NCBI RefSeq assembly: GCF_022447245.1 | Contig: NZ_JAKVBC010000016.1 | Coordinates: 48,738-112,737, forward strand | Source: Kordia sp. | Lineage (GTDB): Bacteria > Bacteroidota > Bacteroidia > Flavobacteriales > Flavobacteriaceae | Direction of reading: 5' to 3' | DNA length: 64,000 nt | Part shown: piece after piece, positions 54,463-63,928 of the stretch | How positions within the stretch are numbered: position 1 is the stretch's first letter | Layout: each line of letters begins with the position of its first letter | Position numbers and translations under genes: made by a program | The notes under the pieces: generated by a model | What the model was told of the DNA's origin: nothing | What the model saw: only the letters and a program-made list of their open reading frames with translations | Database searches by the model: none

Positions 54463-55064
54463 TGATGTTCCCAAGAAGATTCGTCGTCTTTATTACTTGG
54501 CGACAATCCTAAAACTTCTCCGCTTGTAGTAACGCCTAAACCTAAAACGGTACGATTGGCATAATTGAAATAAGAAACCACTTGATTTACTTCTAAGATT
54601 TCACCATCGTCATAATCGAAACTGCGAATTTCATCAATGTCTTCACGAGTTAAATCTGCCGCAGTGAAGGTCAACTTTTGAGCATAATTAACCAAAACCA
54701 TTTCTTTTTTCGATAGTATACTGGCTAAAGAATTGTTTTCAATATGTTGTTTGATGGCATCTGCTTTAGCATCATCGTTTAAAAAACGTTTCATGCCAGC
54801 AAAGTGATGTTCGTAACAATAATCACATTTATTTATAAAACTTGTATACGTACCTAGCAATTCTAGAAACCAATTTGGGAATGTATTACTTGCGTGATGT
54901 AAAGTGTTTTTATACAAACTTACATGTCCAGTCAATGTATGCGGACGCAAACTGTGAATGCCCAATACATTATCAATTTGATTGTTTGGACCTTTTATTT
55001 TGTTGTAAATCGATTTGAGTTTTCCAGTAGCTTTATCAAAAGGAATAATGTGTATCCAGCTCAT
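54459..55064 (-). CDS. Carboxymuconolactone decarboxylase/AhpD-like peroxidase-related protein
   Basis: The 201-residue protein has the AhpD-type redox motif CDYCYEHH at about 75-82 (CxxC with following His), found in alkylhydroperoxidase-like enzymes. Helical bundle segments flank it (NIPNWFLELLGTYTSFI-like and FNYANRTVLGLGV). It has no signal peptide. Peroxide-related redox function is inferred from the motif. It lies 3 bases downstream of the exported small protein's stop, so the two may be co-transcribed. Confidence 0.86.
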   Translation of the reverse strand: MSWIHIIPFDKATGKLKSIYNKIKGPNNQIDNVLGIHSLRPHTLTGHVSLYKNTLHHASNTFPNWFLELLGTYTSFINKCDYCYEHHFAGMKRFLNDDAKADAIKQHIENNSLASILSKKEMVLVNYAQKLTFTAADLTREDIDEIRSFDYDDGEILEVNQVVSYFNYANRTVLGLGVTTSGEVLGLSPSNKDDESSWEHH

Positions 55065-55067
55065 GAA

Positions 55068-55571
55068 TTATATTTTAAGTCTTTTAAGTTTCTGTTCTTT
55101 TGGCTTTTCTTTTTCCTGTCCAAGTGCACCTGGAAATGACAAGTTGGTACTTGAATAAATAGTTCCAAACGTATAATTGGGATTATATACTTGCGAAACA
55201 GCATCAATAACTTGTACTTCCGAAAGTTCTTTTAACGGATGAATGAATACTGACCAAAGAATATCATCAGAAATGGCATACTTTACATCTAAAGCTGTAT
55301 GAAAGTTTGCGGTTAAGCAGTTTTTCAAGATGGTTTCATCAATATTTGCAACCTCTGTGATTGGAGAAATAATACGCATTCGATTATTGTTTTCGTCTGT
55401 CAAACAAATAAACAGTTTACCGTTAATGGCAAAACGCCAATTTTCAGCTTGTCCTTGAGTGGTATCAGAATGCTTTGTTAATAATTCTCCTAGTTTTGAA
55501 TTGTTCATATTTTGGGCAGAAAGTCCACTGAAACTTAATATAAAAACAGTAATCAACAATAGTTTTTTCAT
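55068..55571 (-). CDS. Exported protein of CesT/YbjN-like fold
   Basis: The start at 55571 (MKKLLLITVFILSFSGLSAQ) gives a signal peptide and 167 residues. The mature part has a strand-helix-strand pattern (NWRFAINGKLFICLTDENNN, LKNCLTANFHTALDVKYAIS, SEVQVIDAVSQVYNP) that resembles the type III chaperone/YbjN fold. Family assignment is by pattern only. It may share a transcript with the AhpD-like gene that follows it by 3 bases. Confidence 0.65.
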   Translation of the reverse strand: MKKLLLITVFILSFSGLSAQNMNNSKLGELLTKHSDTTQGQAENWRFAINGKLFICLTDENNNRMRIISPITEVANIDETILKNCLTANFHTALDVKYAISDDILWSVFIHPLKELSEVQVIDAVSQVYNPNYTFGTIYSSTNLSFPGALGQEKEKPKEQKLKRLKI

Positions 55572-56051
55572 TAGGATCGGTTTTAAGATATAAGATTCAG
55601 TCGAACGAAAGTATAAAAACAAACAGATAAATAGGAGTTTTGCATTGAAAAAGATAGATTTTGTGTACACTAATCTAACAGACTTTAAAGTTATTTGGTT
55701 TGAACAATGTGATCATTTTATGTTTACCTAACTGTAGGTGTTCTTAAGAAATTTTCACGTAAGTATTTGATTTTTTGTGTGTTTTTTGTAATTTGATGGT
55801 AATCAAATTTTTAGTTCCCCAAATTTGATTGAATTTTAAATAATAATTTCTCTTCCTGTACTGCTTTTAAACCATTGCAAATGTCATTTTCAATGTGTGT
55901 TGACGCCTCACAATTATGAAAAATGGTGGAAATGAAAGCAAGCACCAAGTAAAACTAAAAACAATTCCGAGCTTTAATTATATTCAGTAATTGCGTAGTG
56001 AGTAGAGTACCAACCTTGTTCAACCTAAAGAACAGAAATAACCAAAAAACC
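55572..56051. promoter_or_regulatory. 480-base gap with palindrome
   Basis: The gap between two divergent genes contains AATTTGAT-GGTA-ATCAAATT (55790-55809), a perfect 8-bp inverted repeat with a 4-base centre. A partial copy (AAATTTGATT) occurs 15-25 bases later. No open frame of note was found. Upstream control of the lipoprotein gene at 56052 is possible. Confidence 0.35.
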
Positions 56052-56621
56052 ATGAAAAAAGTAATTAAAAATCTATCACTGATCACTCTTGTGCTCTCTT
56101 TTTTATTAATTGGCTGTGCAACAGACCAAGATGATTCAAATTCAGATGCCGAAAATACAGTAAAATCTAAATTGCCTCATATTGAAACGGATTGGGTAGA
56201 AATTGGATATATAAAAGATGGTATGCCAGTTATTACATTTGATACCAAGAAAGCACTGAAAACCTTAAGTGCAAATATGAAAAAATATGGAGGTGTTAAT
56301 GAAACGTACACAAGTGTGTATGTTGTAAGTTCTGATGATGGATATAATTTATTGTTCCAAGGCGATACTTACAGTACATCATTTTTTGTAACCACTGTAA
56401 AGACGCCAGCAAAACTGGCTACATCAGGAGTTTCATCGGTATTAGTAGCGGCGAGGAGAATAACATGTACAACTTCTGATTGCGCACATGAATCTACAGG
56501 ATGTGCAGTGAAATATGATCATGATAATCATGACTTGCCATATTGCTCACCTTGTAATAATGGAGGGAAATGTACAAAAACAGATATAAGCAACAGTGAT
56601 GTAGCAGTTAACGTATTTTAA
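56052..56621 (+). CDS. Cys-rich lipoprotein of unknown function
   Basis: The start at 56052 (MKKVIKNLSLITLVLSFLLI) gives 189 residues with a lipoprotein signal ending IGCATD. The C-terminal 45 residues contain seven Cys (ITCTTSDCAHESTGC, then LPYCSPCNNGGKCTKT) with spacing like small disulfide knots. The centre is beta-rich (YTSVYVVSSDDGYNLLFQGD). It is followed by a terminator. It may be a surface protein with a disulfide-bonded tip. Confidence 0.7.
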   Translation: MKKVIKNLSLITLVLSFLLIGCATDQDDSNSDAENTVKSKLPHIETDWVEIGYIKDGMPVITFDTKKALKTLSANMKKYGGVNETYTSVYVVSSDDGYNLLFQGDTYSTSFFVTTVKTPAKLATSGVSSVLVAARRITCTTSDCAHESTGCAVKYDHDNHDLPYCSPCNNGGKCTKTDISNSDVAVNVF

Positions 56622-56665
56622 AAAATAAACGTTTTATATCAACTAATTTGAAAAGATAAAATCAT

Positions 56666-56708
56666 AAAGCAGAAGAATAGAATTTGTATTTTATTTTTCT
56701 GCTTTTTT
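56666..56708 (+). terminator. Terminator after the Cys-rich lipoprotein gene
   Basis: AAAGCAGAA (56666-56674) pairs with TTCTGCTTT (56697-56705) across a 22-base loop, followed by TTT. It may also serve the leftward mutase gene. Confidence 0.7.
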
Positions 56709-56719
56709 ATGTGTATTAT

Positions 56720-58849
56720 TTATTCGTCAATTAAAATTTCTAACAATCGGATTGCTGCGTCACTAATTTTTGTTCCGGGACCAAATACAGCTACAGCGCC
56801 AGCTTCAAATAAGAATTCATAATCTTGATGTGGAATTACTCCACCAACAATAACCATAATATCTTCACGACCGTATTTTTTTAATTCAGCAATTACTTGC
56901 GGAACTAAGGTTTTATGTCCAGCAGCTAAAGAAGAAACTCCTAAAATGTGGACATCGTTTTCCATGGCTTGTTTAGCAGCTTCTGCAGGTGTTTGAAACA
57001 ATGGTCCAATATCTACATCAAAACCAACATCTGCATAACCTGTAGCAACCACTTTAGCGCCACGGTCATGTCCATCTTGTCCCATCTTAGCAATCATAAT
57101 ACGTGGTTGGCGACCTTCCATTTCTGCGAATTTGGCAGCCATTTCTTTTGCTTTTTGGAACGAACTATCGTCTTTTATTTCTTTGCTATACACACCTGAA
57201 AATGATTTAATTTGTGCTTTGTATCTGCCGAAAACGCTTTCCATTGCATCTGAGATTTCTCCCAAAGTTGCACGTTTACGAGCTGCATCTACTGCTAAAG
57301 CCAATAAATTTTCTTCGCCAGAACTAGCTGCATCTGTTAGTTTTTGTAAAGCTTCTGTAACTTCAGCAGTATTTCTATTTTTCTTCAATTCGTCCAAACG
57401 AGCCAATTGTGAATTACGAACCGTTTGGTTGTCTACTTCTAATATGTGTAAAGGATCTTCCTTTTTAAGTCTATATTTATTTACACCAACAATTACATCT
57501 TGTCCAGAATCAATACGCGCTTGTTTACGCGCCGCAGCTTCTTCGATACGCATTTTCGGAATTCCTGCTTCAATGGCTTTGGTCATTCCACCTAATTCTT
57601 CTACTTCTTCAATCAATTGCATGGCTTTGTTTGCAATTTCATGTGTCAATTTTTCCACGTAATAACTTCCTGCCCAAGGATCAACCGTTTTGGTGATTTT
57701 GGTTTCTTCTTGCAAGTATATTTGTGTGTTACGCGCTATTCGTGCAGAAAAATCAGTTGGCAACGCAATGGCTTCATCCAAGGCATTAGTATGCAAACTT
57801 TGTGTACCACCAAATGCAGCAGCTGCCGCTTCAATACAGGTTCGTGCCACGTTATTAAACGGATCTTGTTCTGTAAGACTCCATCCACTAGTTTGACAAT
57901 GTGTACGTAAGGATAATGATTTTGGATTCTTCGGATTGAATTGTTTTACCAATTTTGCCCATAACATACGTGCCGCTCGCATCTTTGCAATTTCCATAAA
58001 ATGATTCATTCCAATTGCCCAGAAAAAAGATAGGCGAGGAGCAAAAGTGTCAATGTCCATTCCTGCAGCCAGTCCTTTACGAATATACTCTAAACCATCT
58101 GCTAAGGTATAAGCTAGCTCAATATCGCAAGTTGCTCCAGCTTCTTGCATGTGATATCCAGAAATACTGATACTGTTAAATTTCGGCATGTTTGCAGACG
58201 TATATTCAAAAATATCAGAAATGATTTTCATCGATGGTGTAGGTGGGTAAATGTACGTGTTACGCACCATGAATTCTTTTAAAATGTCATTTTGAATAGT
58301 TCCAGCCAATTGCGCAGGATTTACACCTTGTTCTTCTGCTGCAACAATATAAAACGCCATGATTGGTAAAACGGCACCATTCATGGTCATAGAAACGGAC
58401 ATTTTATCTAGTGGAATCTGATCGAAAAGAATTTTCATATCTTCTACAGAATCGATGGCAACACCTGTTTTTCCAACATCACCAACCACGCGCTCATGAT
58501 CACTATCGTATCCGCGATGTGTTGCTAAATCGAATGCTACAGACAATCCTTTTTGTCCTGCTGCTAAGTTTCTTCTGTAAAACGCATTACTTTCTTCTGC
58601 TGTAGAAAATCCAGCATATTGACGAATAGTCCAAGGTCTACGAACATACATGGTAGAATATGGACCGCGAAGGTTTGGCGCAATCCCGGCTACAAAATCT
58701 AGATGGGTTACATCGTCAAGATCTTCTTTGCTGTACGACGATTTTACTTCAATATCTTCTGCTGTTGTAAATGAAGCAGTAGTTTTGGGTTTTTCAAACG
58801 TTTTCGTAACGTTGTCAAGTGTAATATGTTGAAGATTTTTTCTGCTCAT
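56720..58849 (-). CDS. mutB: Methylmalonyl-CoA mutase large subunit
   Basis: The 709-residue subunit carries the active site and the B12 domain. The start at 58849 ([14 protein letters not shown]) removes 15 residues of an upstream extension. The substrate-binding barrel (about 60-540) has [20 protein letters not shown] and [20 protein letters not shown]. The C-terminal cobalamin domain (about 575-705) has the [14 protein letters not shown] motif (DxHxxG) and [19 protein letters not shown]. It interconverts succinyl-CoA and methylmalonyl-CoA with the small subunit. The intervening lipoprotein gene is directly upstream. Confidence 0.96.
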   Translation of the reverse strand: MSRKNLQHITLDNVTKTFEKPKTTASFTTAEDIEVKSSYSKEDLDDVTHLDFVAGIAPNLRGPYSTMYVRRPWTIRQYAGFSTAEESNAFYRRNLAAGQKGLSVAFDLATHRGYDSDHERVVGDVGKTGVAIDSVEDMKILFDQIPLDKMSVSMTMNGAVLPIMAFYIVAAEEQGVNPAQLAGTIQNDILKEFMVRNTYIYPPTPSMKIISDIFEYTSANMPKFNSISISGYHMQEAGATCDIELAYTLADGLEYIRKGLAAGMDIDTFAPRLSFFWAIGMNHFMEIAKMRAARMLWAKLVKQFNPKNPKSLSLRTHCQTSGWSLTEQDPFNNVARTCIEAAAAAFGGTQSLHTNALDEAIALPTDFSARIARNTQIYLQEETKITKTVDPWAGSYYVEKLTHEIANKAMQLIEEVEELGGMTKAIEAGIPKMRIEEAAARKQARIDSGQDVIVGVNKYRLKKEDPLHILEVDNQTVRNSQLARLDELKKNRNTAEVTEALQKLTDAASSGEENLLALAVDAARKRATLGEISDAMESVFGRYKAQIKSFSGVYSKEIKDDSSFQKAKEMAAKFAEMEGRQPRIMIAKMGQDGHDRGAKVVATGYADVGFDVDIGPLFQTPAEAAKQAMENDVHILGVSSLAAGHKTLVPQVIAELKKYGREDIMVIVGGVIPHQDYEFLFEAGAVAVFGPGTKISDAAIRLLEILIDE

Positions 58850-58850
58850 T

Positions 58851-59477
58851 TTATAATCTGATTTTTTGTACGTATGAATCAAAGTCATACGCATCTTTAG
58901 AATTGAAGCCTAACACAAACGTTTTTCCTTTTTGGTTTGCTACGTAATAGTAACTGTAAATTTGTGCATCTTCACCCGTTAATAAATCGGTTCCTTTGTA
59001 CAAAAAGATGGCTCTAAAAATTCGGTCTCTTCCTTTTTTGATGATTCCAGCTCTGCTAAATGAGCTTTCTAAACCAAGCACTCTTCCCATTCTTTTGTGT
59101 TGTTGATTGAGTAATCTCAATATTTCTTGCGACATGGTTTGATCAATTTTGATGTAGGGAATTGTCGAAAAAGTAACATCGATATTTAAATCTTCACTTC
59201 TCATAACATACGACTTTTCAGGGCCATATTTCATGTTTAGGTAGCGAGCGCGTTCCATTTGTTTTATTCTATCATCTTCAATGGTATTGATAAAATCTTT
59301 GTATTCAGTTAGCGAAAATAATTTTACTTTTTTAGGAACAAAAAGGTAGATGTTTTCGCTTTCTATGTGTATGTATTTCCCATCTACGTCATTAAATGGA
59401 ATTTTTTTGTCTTTATCAATCTCGCCACATTGAATGAAGAAAAAACTAAGGATGAGTATGTATATAGATCTATTCAT
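58851..59477 (-). CDS. Lipoprotein encoded between the mutase subunits
   Basis: The 208-residue protein has a lipoprotein signal ([11 protein letters not shown]) and no recognisable domain; its start (ATG at 59477 or 59483) overlaps the mutA stop at 59470. It has beta-rich and helical parts ([40 protein letters not shown]). A membrane-anchored protein translated between cytosolic enzyme subunits is odd. It may have moved in later or help in folding at the envelope, but no function can be seen. Confidence 0.75.
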   Translation of the reverse strand: MNRSIYILILSFFFIQCGEIDKDKKIPFNDVDGKYIHIESENIYLFVPKKVKLFSLTEYKDFINTIEDDRIKQMERARYLNMKYGPEKSYVMRSEDLNIDVTFSTIPYIKIDQTMSQEILRLLNQQHKRMGRVLGLESSFSRAGIIKKGRDRIFRAIFLYKGTDLLTGEDAQIYSYYYVANQKGKTFVLGFNSKDAYDFDSYVQKIRL

Positions 59478-60834
59478 TGTCAAGTCGTTCTTTTTCTAGT
59501 TTTGAAGCCAATCGTTTTGCCATAATAGGTTCTAATAATACCTTTCTAGCTTCTTTTTTTGCAAAAGGAGTAATTTCCAAATCGTGTTTCATACGATCAT
59601 CAGGATTTGGGTATATATTGGTTCCTAGCAACACTTCTTTTCCTACATCAAATAGCGCTTGTTCTTTTGCTGCACTTTCTTTGATTTTGCGTTGAATAGT
59701 TCCTACTTTTAGCTGATGTAGAAATCCGCCATTAGCTTCAATATCTTTGAAAAGTGTCAATGCTTTTTCGGCTAATTGCTGTGTGATACTTTCAATATAG
59801 TACGAACCTTCTGTTGGATTGTCGGTTTTATCAAAATAACTTTCGTCTTTTAAAATACGCAGTTGATTTCTTGAAATACGATCGCCAAATTCATTAGCAT
59901 GATGATACAATGCATCATACGGAAGATTGTACACAACATCAGCGCCACCTAACACAGCACTCATGCATTCGGTCGTTGTTCGTAACATATTCACATTATA
60001 TTCATATAACGTTTTATTACGTGTTGAAGGTGAGGCAATAATTGTACAAGCAGTTTGCACATTGTATTCTTTTGATAAAACATTCCATAATTGGCGCAAG
60101 GCTCTCAATTTAGAAATTTCAAAGAAATAGTGTGTGCCGACAGTGACTTTAAAAGTAATTGTATTTGAAATATTTTCACCGTAGTGATTCAAATACTCAT
60201 TCGCATGTGCCAAGGCATACGCCAATTGTTGTACCATGGTAGCACCTGCATTTTGATACACATCCAAACGCACAGTAAGCACGCTTTTAAAACTATCAAA
60301 CTTTAAAATTTGTGCTAAGGCTTCATGGTCTTTCGTAAGATTCTCAAACCAATTTCCTGTGGAAGCTAAATTTCCAATCAAATCAACTCCAATCGTGATA
60401 CTTGCAGCAGTAGCTTTCGCGAAAGCGTGAATATCTGAACAATAAGAAACTGATAAAAAGTCCATCTCTATATGAATAGGAATGGTTTGCACATCAATAT
60501 CCGCTAAGGTTTCCGTGATAGCAATGTTTTCATTCGAAATGGATAACACCACACTTTCTGCACCTCTTTTCAACACGTCTTTAATTGTAGCATTTGCTTC
60601 GCTGGCATTTGTGACTTTGATATATTGCGCTAATTTCCATGCTGTTGTTTTCGTAGGAATGGCTTGTGTAGTTCCAAAGTTTTCACTGTGGTAAAAAGGT
60701 GTAATATCAATACCTTCATGAGTTGCTGTAACTAAGGTTTCATTGTAATCAGCACCTTTTAAATCGACTTGTATTTTTTGTTTCCATTGTGCTGCCGAAA
60801 CAGCATCAAATTCGTGAAATAATGATTTACTCAT
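59470..60834 (-). CDS. mutA: Methylmalonyl-CoA mutase small subunit
   Basis: The 454-residue subunit resembles the catalytic barrel of the large subunit but lacks its B12-binding DxHxxG domain. Blocks include TAWKLAQYIKVTNASEANAT, SKLRALRQLWNVLSKEYNVQ, ADVVYNLPYDALYHH and NPTEGSYYIESITQQLAEKA. Length is shorter than the 600-700 residues of full small subunits that keep a degenerate B12 domain. It overlaps the upstream FtsB-like gene by 8 bases. Confidence 0.93.
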   Translation of the reverse strand: MSKSLFHEFDAVSAAQWKQKIQVDLKGADYNETLVTATHEGIDITPFYHSENFGTTQAIPTKTTAWKLAQYIKVTNASEANATIKDVLKRGAESVVLSISNENIAITETLADIDVQTIPIHIEMDFLSVSYCSDIHAFAKATAASITIGVDLIGNLASTGNWFENLTKDHEALAQILKFDSFKSVLTVRLDVYQNAGATMVQQLAYALAHANEYLNHYGENISNTITFKVTVGTHYFFEISKLRALRQLWNVLSKEYNVQTACTIIASPSTRNKTLYEYNVNMLRTTTECMSAVLGGADVVYNLPYDALYHHANEFGDRISRNQLRILKDESYFDKTDNPTEGSYYIESITQQLAEKALTLFKDIEANGGFLHQLKVGTIQRKIKESAAKEQALFDVGKEVLLGTNIYPNPDDRMKHDLEITPFAKKEARKVLLEPIMAKRLASKLEKERLDNE

Positions 60835-61141
60835 TGGTTGATGTTTTTAGGCTATCTTCATATTCTATGATATAGATTTCTTCATTTTCTTTCTTCATGA
60901 AATAGCGTTCGCGAGCGAATTTTTCAAGTTCTTCCATATTTGAAAAATTCTTGATACTAATTCGATCTTTTTTGATAGCGCGTTGCAAGTTTGCTTTCTG
61001 TTCTTCTAAAAGTTCAATTTGTTTGTTAAGTTCTCTATGTGTTGAAAACCAAGAGTTTGCGTCTAAAAACAGCATCCATACAATAAATATGGCTGAGATA
61101 ATGATGTATATATTTTTGAACTTTTCTAATTTCATATTCAA
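60827..61141 (-). CDS. Septum formation initiator family protein (FtsB/DivIC-like)
   Basis: The 104-residue protein has a short cytoplasmic start, one membrane helix (IYIIISAIFIVWMLFLDANS, about 10-30), a coiled coil (HRELNKQIELLEEQKANLQR, about 35-60) and a short end domain with EELEKFARERYFMKKENEEI, the FtsB signature. It belongs to the divisome linker complex. It lies upstream of mutA in a Bacteroidota-typical order udk, ftsB-like, mutA. Confidence 0.9.
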   Translation of the reverse strand: MNMKLEKFKNIYIIISAIFIVWMLFLDANSWFSTHRELNKQIELLEEQKANLQRAIKKDRISIKNFSNMEELEKFARERYFMKKENEEIYIIEYEDSLKTSTNE

Positions 61142-61183
61142 ATGCGCGGCACTCTAAGTTTCTGTGTGTAAATGTACTAAATA

Positions 61184-61792
61184 TTAGGCTAATCGTTCAC
61201 TAATAATTGTACGAACGATATCTACAGCTACTGTGTTGTATCTATTATTCGGAATGATAATATCAGCAAACTCTTTTGTAGGTTCAATAAACTGCTCGTG
61301 CATAGGTTTCAAAGTGGTTTGATACCTTGATAATACTTCGTCAATATCGCGTCCACGTTGTGTAATATCACGCTTTATTCTTCGGATTAAACGTTCGTCA
61401 GAATCGGCATGTACGAAAATCTTAATATCAAACATGTCGCGTAGCTCAGGATTTGTTAGAATCAAAATACCTTCTACAATCATTACTTTTCTAGGTAAAG
61501 TATGTATAGTATCTCCTGTACGATTGTGTTTTACAAACGAATATACAGGTTGGTGAATTGGACTTCCTTTCTTAAGTACATTTAAGTGTTCACAAATTAA
61601 ATCAAAATCAATAGATCGTGGATGATCAAAGTTAATTTTAGTTCGCGCTTCGTAGCTTAAATGTGAAGTATCATTATAATATGAATCTTGCGATATGATT
61701 CCAACTTCATTTTCTGGAAGTTGTTTGATAATTTCATTTACAACTGTGGTTTTTCCACTTCCTGTTCCGCCGCCAATACCGATGATGAGCAT
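61184..61792 (-). CDS. udk: Uridine kinase
   Basis: The 202-residue enzyme phosphorylates uridine and cytidine with ATP or GTP. The P-loop is GGGTGSGKTT at 7-16, followed by ISQDSYYNDTSHLSYE and NFDHPRSIDFDLICEHLNVL (substrate loop), then VMIVEGILIL and RRIKRDITQRGRDIDEVLSR. Length matches. It stands just before the divergent tRNA gene and leads the operon that continues with ftsB-like, mutA, the lipoprotein and mutB. Confidence 0.95.
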   Translation of the reverse strand: MLIIGIGGGTGSGKTTVVNEIIKQLPENEVGIISQDSYYNDTSHLSYEARTKINFDHPRSIDFDLICEHLNVLKKGSPIHQPVYSFVKHNRTGDTIHTLPRKVMIVEGILILTNPELRDMFDIKIFVHADSDERLIRRIKRDITQRGRDIDEVLSRYQTTLKPMHEQFIEPTKEFADIIIPNNRYNTVAVDIVRTIISERLA

Positions 61793-61868
61793 AAATGTTC
61801 TTTTTTTTATTGTGGGACAAAATTAAGTAAATTATCCATGAGATTTATTTTAAAAAAATAAATTGTTT

Positions 61869-61902
61869 TTGCTTTTCTGTTTCGATAAAAGTCCTATATT
61901 TG
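61869..61902 (+). promoter_or_regulatory. Promoter of tRNA-Pro
   Basis: TTG at 61869-61871 and TATATTTG at 61895-61902 match the Bacteroidota elements with a 23-base spacer, 24 bases before the tRNA. Confidence 0.65.
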
Positions 61903-61926
61903 CAATCCAATTTTAGATAACACATT

Positions 61927-62001
61927 CGGGGTGTAGCGTAGCCCGGTTATCGCGCCGCGTTTGGGACGCGGAGGTCGCAGGTTCGAATCCTGCCACCCCG
62001 A
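61927..62001 (+). tRNA. tRNA-Pro (TGG anticodon)
   Basis: A cloverleaf can be drawn: acceptor CGGGGTG with CACCCCG, D arm GCGT...GCGC, anticodon stem CCGCG and CGCGG around TTTGGGA (anticodon TGG), and T arm GCAGG-TTCGAAT-CCTGC. No CCA is encoded; ACA follows the discriminator. This anticodon can read all proline codons by wobble when modified. Confidence 0.95.
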
Positions 62002-62006
62002 CAAAT

Positions 62007-62036
62007 AAAAAGTCTTGCATTTGCAGGACTTTTTTT
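62007..62036 (+). terminator. Terminator after tRNA-Pro
   Basis: AAAAGTCTTGCA (62008-62019) pairs with TGCAGGACTTTT (62022-62033), with one G-T pair, then a T run. Confidence 0.85.
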
Positions 62037-62362
62037 ATGGAATATGTTGTGAGCTCGCTCAAAAAAATATATTCCATAAAAAAAGGATTCATGAGGGTAG
62101 CTAATCAAGACTTAGTATTTGCAACATTCCCTTACTCAGGATCACTCAGTAATCCTAACTTTTCGAAATTAGAGCTCATTCAACATTTCGACTTCACTTA
62201 ATTTGTCGCGTATTCAAGAAAGTAGTATTTACATGATGGCAAAACATTTTCTGCTTGGAACGCTTCTGCACATAAATTATGGTATCAAAGTTCCCTTTTA
62301 GTAATTATATACAGTTTCAGTTATATTTGTGTAAAACACTAACTAACTAACTAAAACTACGC
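62036..62362. repeat. Gene-free stretch with an inverted repeat and a promoter-like element
   Basis: TATGGAATAT (62036-62045) pairs with ATATTCCATA (62069-62078) around a 23-base loop. The rest to 62362 has no visible gene. A TATATTTG element at 62322-62329 is an exact TAnnTTTG match 34 bases before the lipoprotein ATG and is the likely promoter. Confidence 0.45.
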
Positions 62363-63286
62363 ATGAATTCACGATTGTTACTCTATACTTTTATGATTGC
62401 TACTTTTTTTGCTTGTGGAGAAAAAGAAAAGAAAGCAGATACAACTACTTCTGAAAAGACAAGTACAACTACTGATACTTCTTTGAATAAAGAAAAGGAA
62501 GCAAGTACTAAAATCGAAAAAGCACTATCTCTTGATGATAAAATCAAAATGATAAAGACCAATTTTTCAGCTGTTGAAAATCAGCTCTCTGCACTAGATA
62601 AGAAGGTGTCAAATGAAGATGTAGGAGGAGGTTTTATTGGAAATGAAGCATATTTTGATAATGGAATACCTCAAAAAGTAAAACATGGAAATTATGGTGA
62701 ACACGGTTCCATATCACATACTTTTTATTTAAAGGACAACAACCTGTTTTTTGTGTTTGAAGAAAAATTTAGTGAAGCTTCCATGCGTGGTCCATATACT
62801 AAGAAAGAAAAGCGCTATTATATTCATGATGGAAAATTAATTAGAGTGTTGGAAAAAGAAAAAACAGTCAAGTCGTCAGGAGAAATAGATATGTCTCATA
62901 CTCAAAATGTAGACGTAACGGATCAATGGAAATCTAAGCAACATATAGTTTATGAATTTGAAAAAATACTACGTGAAACAGCTTCAAACTTAGTAGCAAA
63001 GAAAGCAATTGGATTAAATAATGGGCGTTGGATTAGTACAGACGATTCAAAATCTGGTGTGGAAATTAAAGATGGAAAGTTTATCATGTTTTACAAAGGA
63101 ATAGAAACTAGTCCAAGTAGTATTTTTAATTATACGTTGACTGAAAAAGACGGAGTAGAGTATCTAAATCTGAAAAATGGTACTGGAGAAGATATGATTT
63201 ACGGATTGTTGGAATATTCAGATGAAAGTATGGTACTGAGTTATTTAGATCGAGGAAGTACATTAACTTATCGCAAAGAAAAGTAG
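62363..63286 (+). CDS. Lipoprotein of unknown function
   Basis: The 307-residue product has a lipoprotein signal (MIATFFACGE at about 11-20), then a Thr/Lys/Glu-rich linker (about 22-50) and a beta-rich domain. Two halves are visible: about 70-200, with ISHTFYLKDNNLFFVFEEKF and KKEKRYYIHDGKLIRVLEKE, and about 220-307, with GRWISTDDSKSGVEIKDGKF and LSYLDRGSTLTYRKE. The second half is like small lipocalin-type or META-like barrels. No family is recognised. The gene precedes the DUF1905 gene by 3 bases. Confidence 0.7.
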   Translation: MNSRLLLYTFMIATFFACGEKEKKADTTTSEKTSTTTDTSLNKEKEASTKIEKALSLDDKIKMIKTNFSAVENQLSALDKKVSNEDVGGGFIGNEAYFDNGIPQKVKHGNYGEHGSISHTFYLKDNNLFFVFEEKFSEASMRGPYTKKEKRYYIHDGKLIRVLEKEKTVKSSGEIDMSHTQNVDVTDQWKSKQHIVYEFEKILRETASNLVAKKAIGLNNGRWISTDDSKSGVEIKDGKFIMFYKGIETSPSSIFNYTLTEKDGVEYLNLKNGTGEDMIYGLLEYSDESMVLSYLDRGSTLTYRKEK

Positions 63287-63289
63287 GCA

Positions 63290-63763
63290 ATGACATACCA
63301 AGGCACACAAACTTTACAAAAAAGGGGAAGCTATTATCATTTGGAAGTCGCTGCTGCTGTTGTTAATCAATGGGAAAACAAACGAGCTACAAGGCTGATT
63401 TGTACGATTGATGATCATGTAGTACTGCGCTGTGGCTTGAATCATTTGGGAAATGGAGATTTTTACATTATGCTTGCAAAACGATATATTAAACAAATTG
63501 GGAAAGAGGCAGGCGAAAACATTTCATACAAACTAGAAGTGGATCCCAATCCACTTGGTGTTGACATTCCAGAAGTATTGGAAGTGTTTTTGGCACAAGA
63601 TCCAGATGGACAAGCCATTTTTGATAAACTCACCGATGGAAGAAAACGCACTTTAATTTTTAGTGTTTTACGTATAAAAAATGTAGATAAACAAGTAGAA
63701 ACTATTCTAAAATTTTTACAAGCAGAACACGAAAAACAACGTGCCAAGAGAAGTAACTGGTAG
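63290..63763 (+). CDS. DUF1905/YdeI-OmdA-like protein
   Basis: The 157-residue protein matches DUF1905 followed by an OmdA-type C terminus. It has strands LICTIDDHVVLRCGLNHLGN and GDFYIMLAKRYIKQIGKEAG (the family's G-I-K-R-G region), then VDIPEVLEVFLAQDPDGQAI and FDKLTDGRKRTLIFSVLRIK. Its relatives are linked loosely to bacteriocin or stress tolerance, with no proven mechanism. It follows the lipoprotein gene with a 3-base gap. Confidence 0.8.
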   Translation: MTYQGTQTLQKRGSYYHLEVAAAVVNQWENKRATRLICTIDDHVVLRCGLNHLGNGDFYIMLAKRYIKQIGKEAGENISYKLEVDPNPLGVDIPEVLEVFLAQDPDGQAIFDKLTDGRKRTLIFSVLRIKNVDKQVETILKFLQAEHEKQRAKRSNW

Positions 63764-63796
63764 CAAAACACCGATTATGAACACACATATTCATAT

Positions 63797-63928
63797 ATGA
63801 CCGAATTTACAAAACGTTACCAACAATTAACTGATGAAGAATTGTTCGACATCTTAGCAATTGCTTTAAATTATCAAGCTATTGCAGTAGAAACAGCTAA
63901 AAAAGAACTACTAGCTCGTGGAGTGTAA
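63797..63928 (+). CDS. 43-residue acidic small protein
   Basis: The short frame encodes MTEFTKRYQQLTDEELFDIL and then AIALNYQAIAVETAKKELLA, ending RGV. The pattern LTDEELFDIL...YQAxAVxxAKxEL is the small helical motif seen at the start of several flavobacterial proteins, here as a stand-alone peptide. It starts 33 bases after the DUF1905 gene. Coding is supported by the motif, not by length. Confidence 0.6.
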   Translation: MTEFTKRYQQLTDEELFDILAIALNYQAIAVETAKKELLARGV

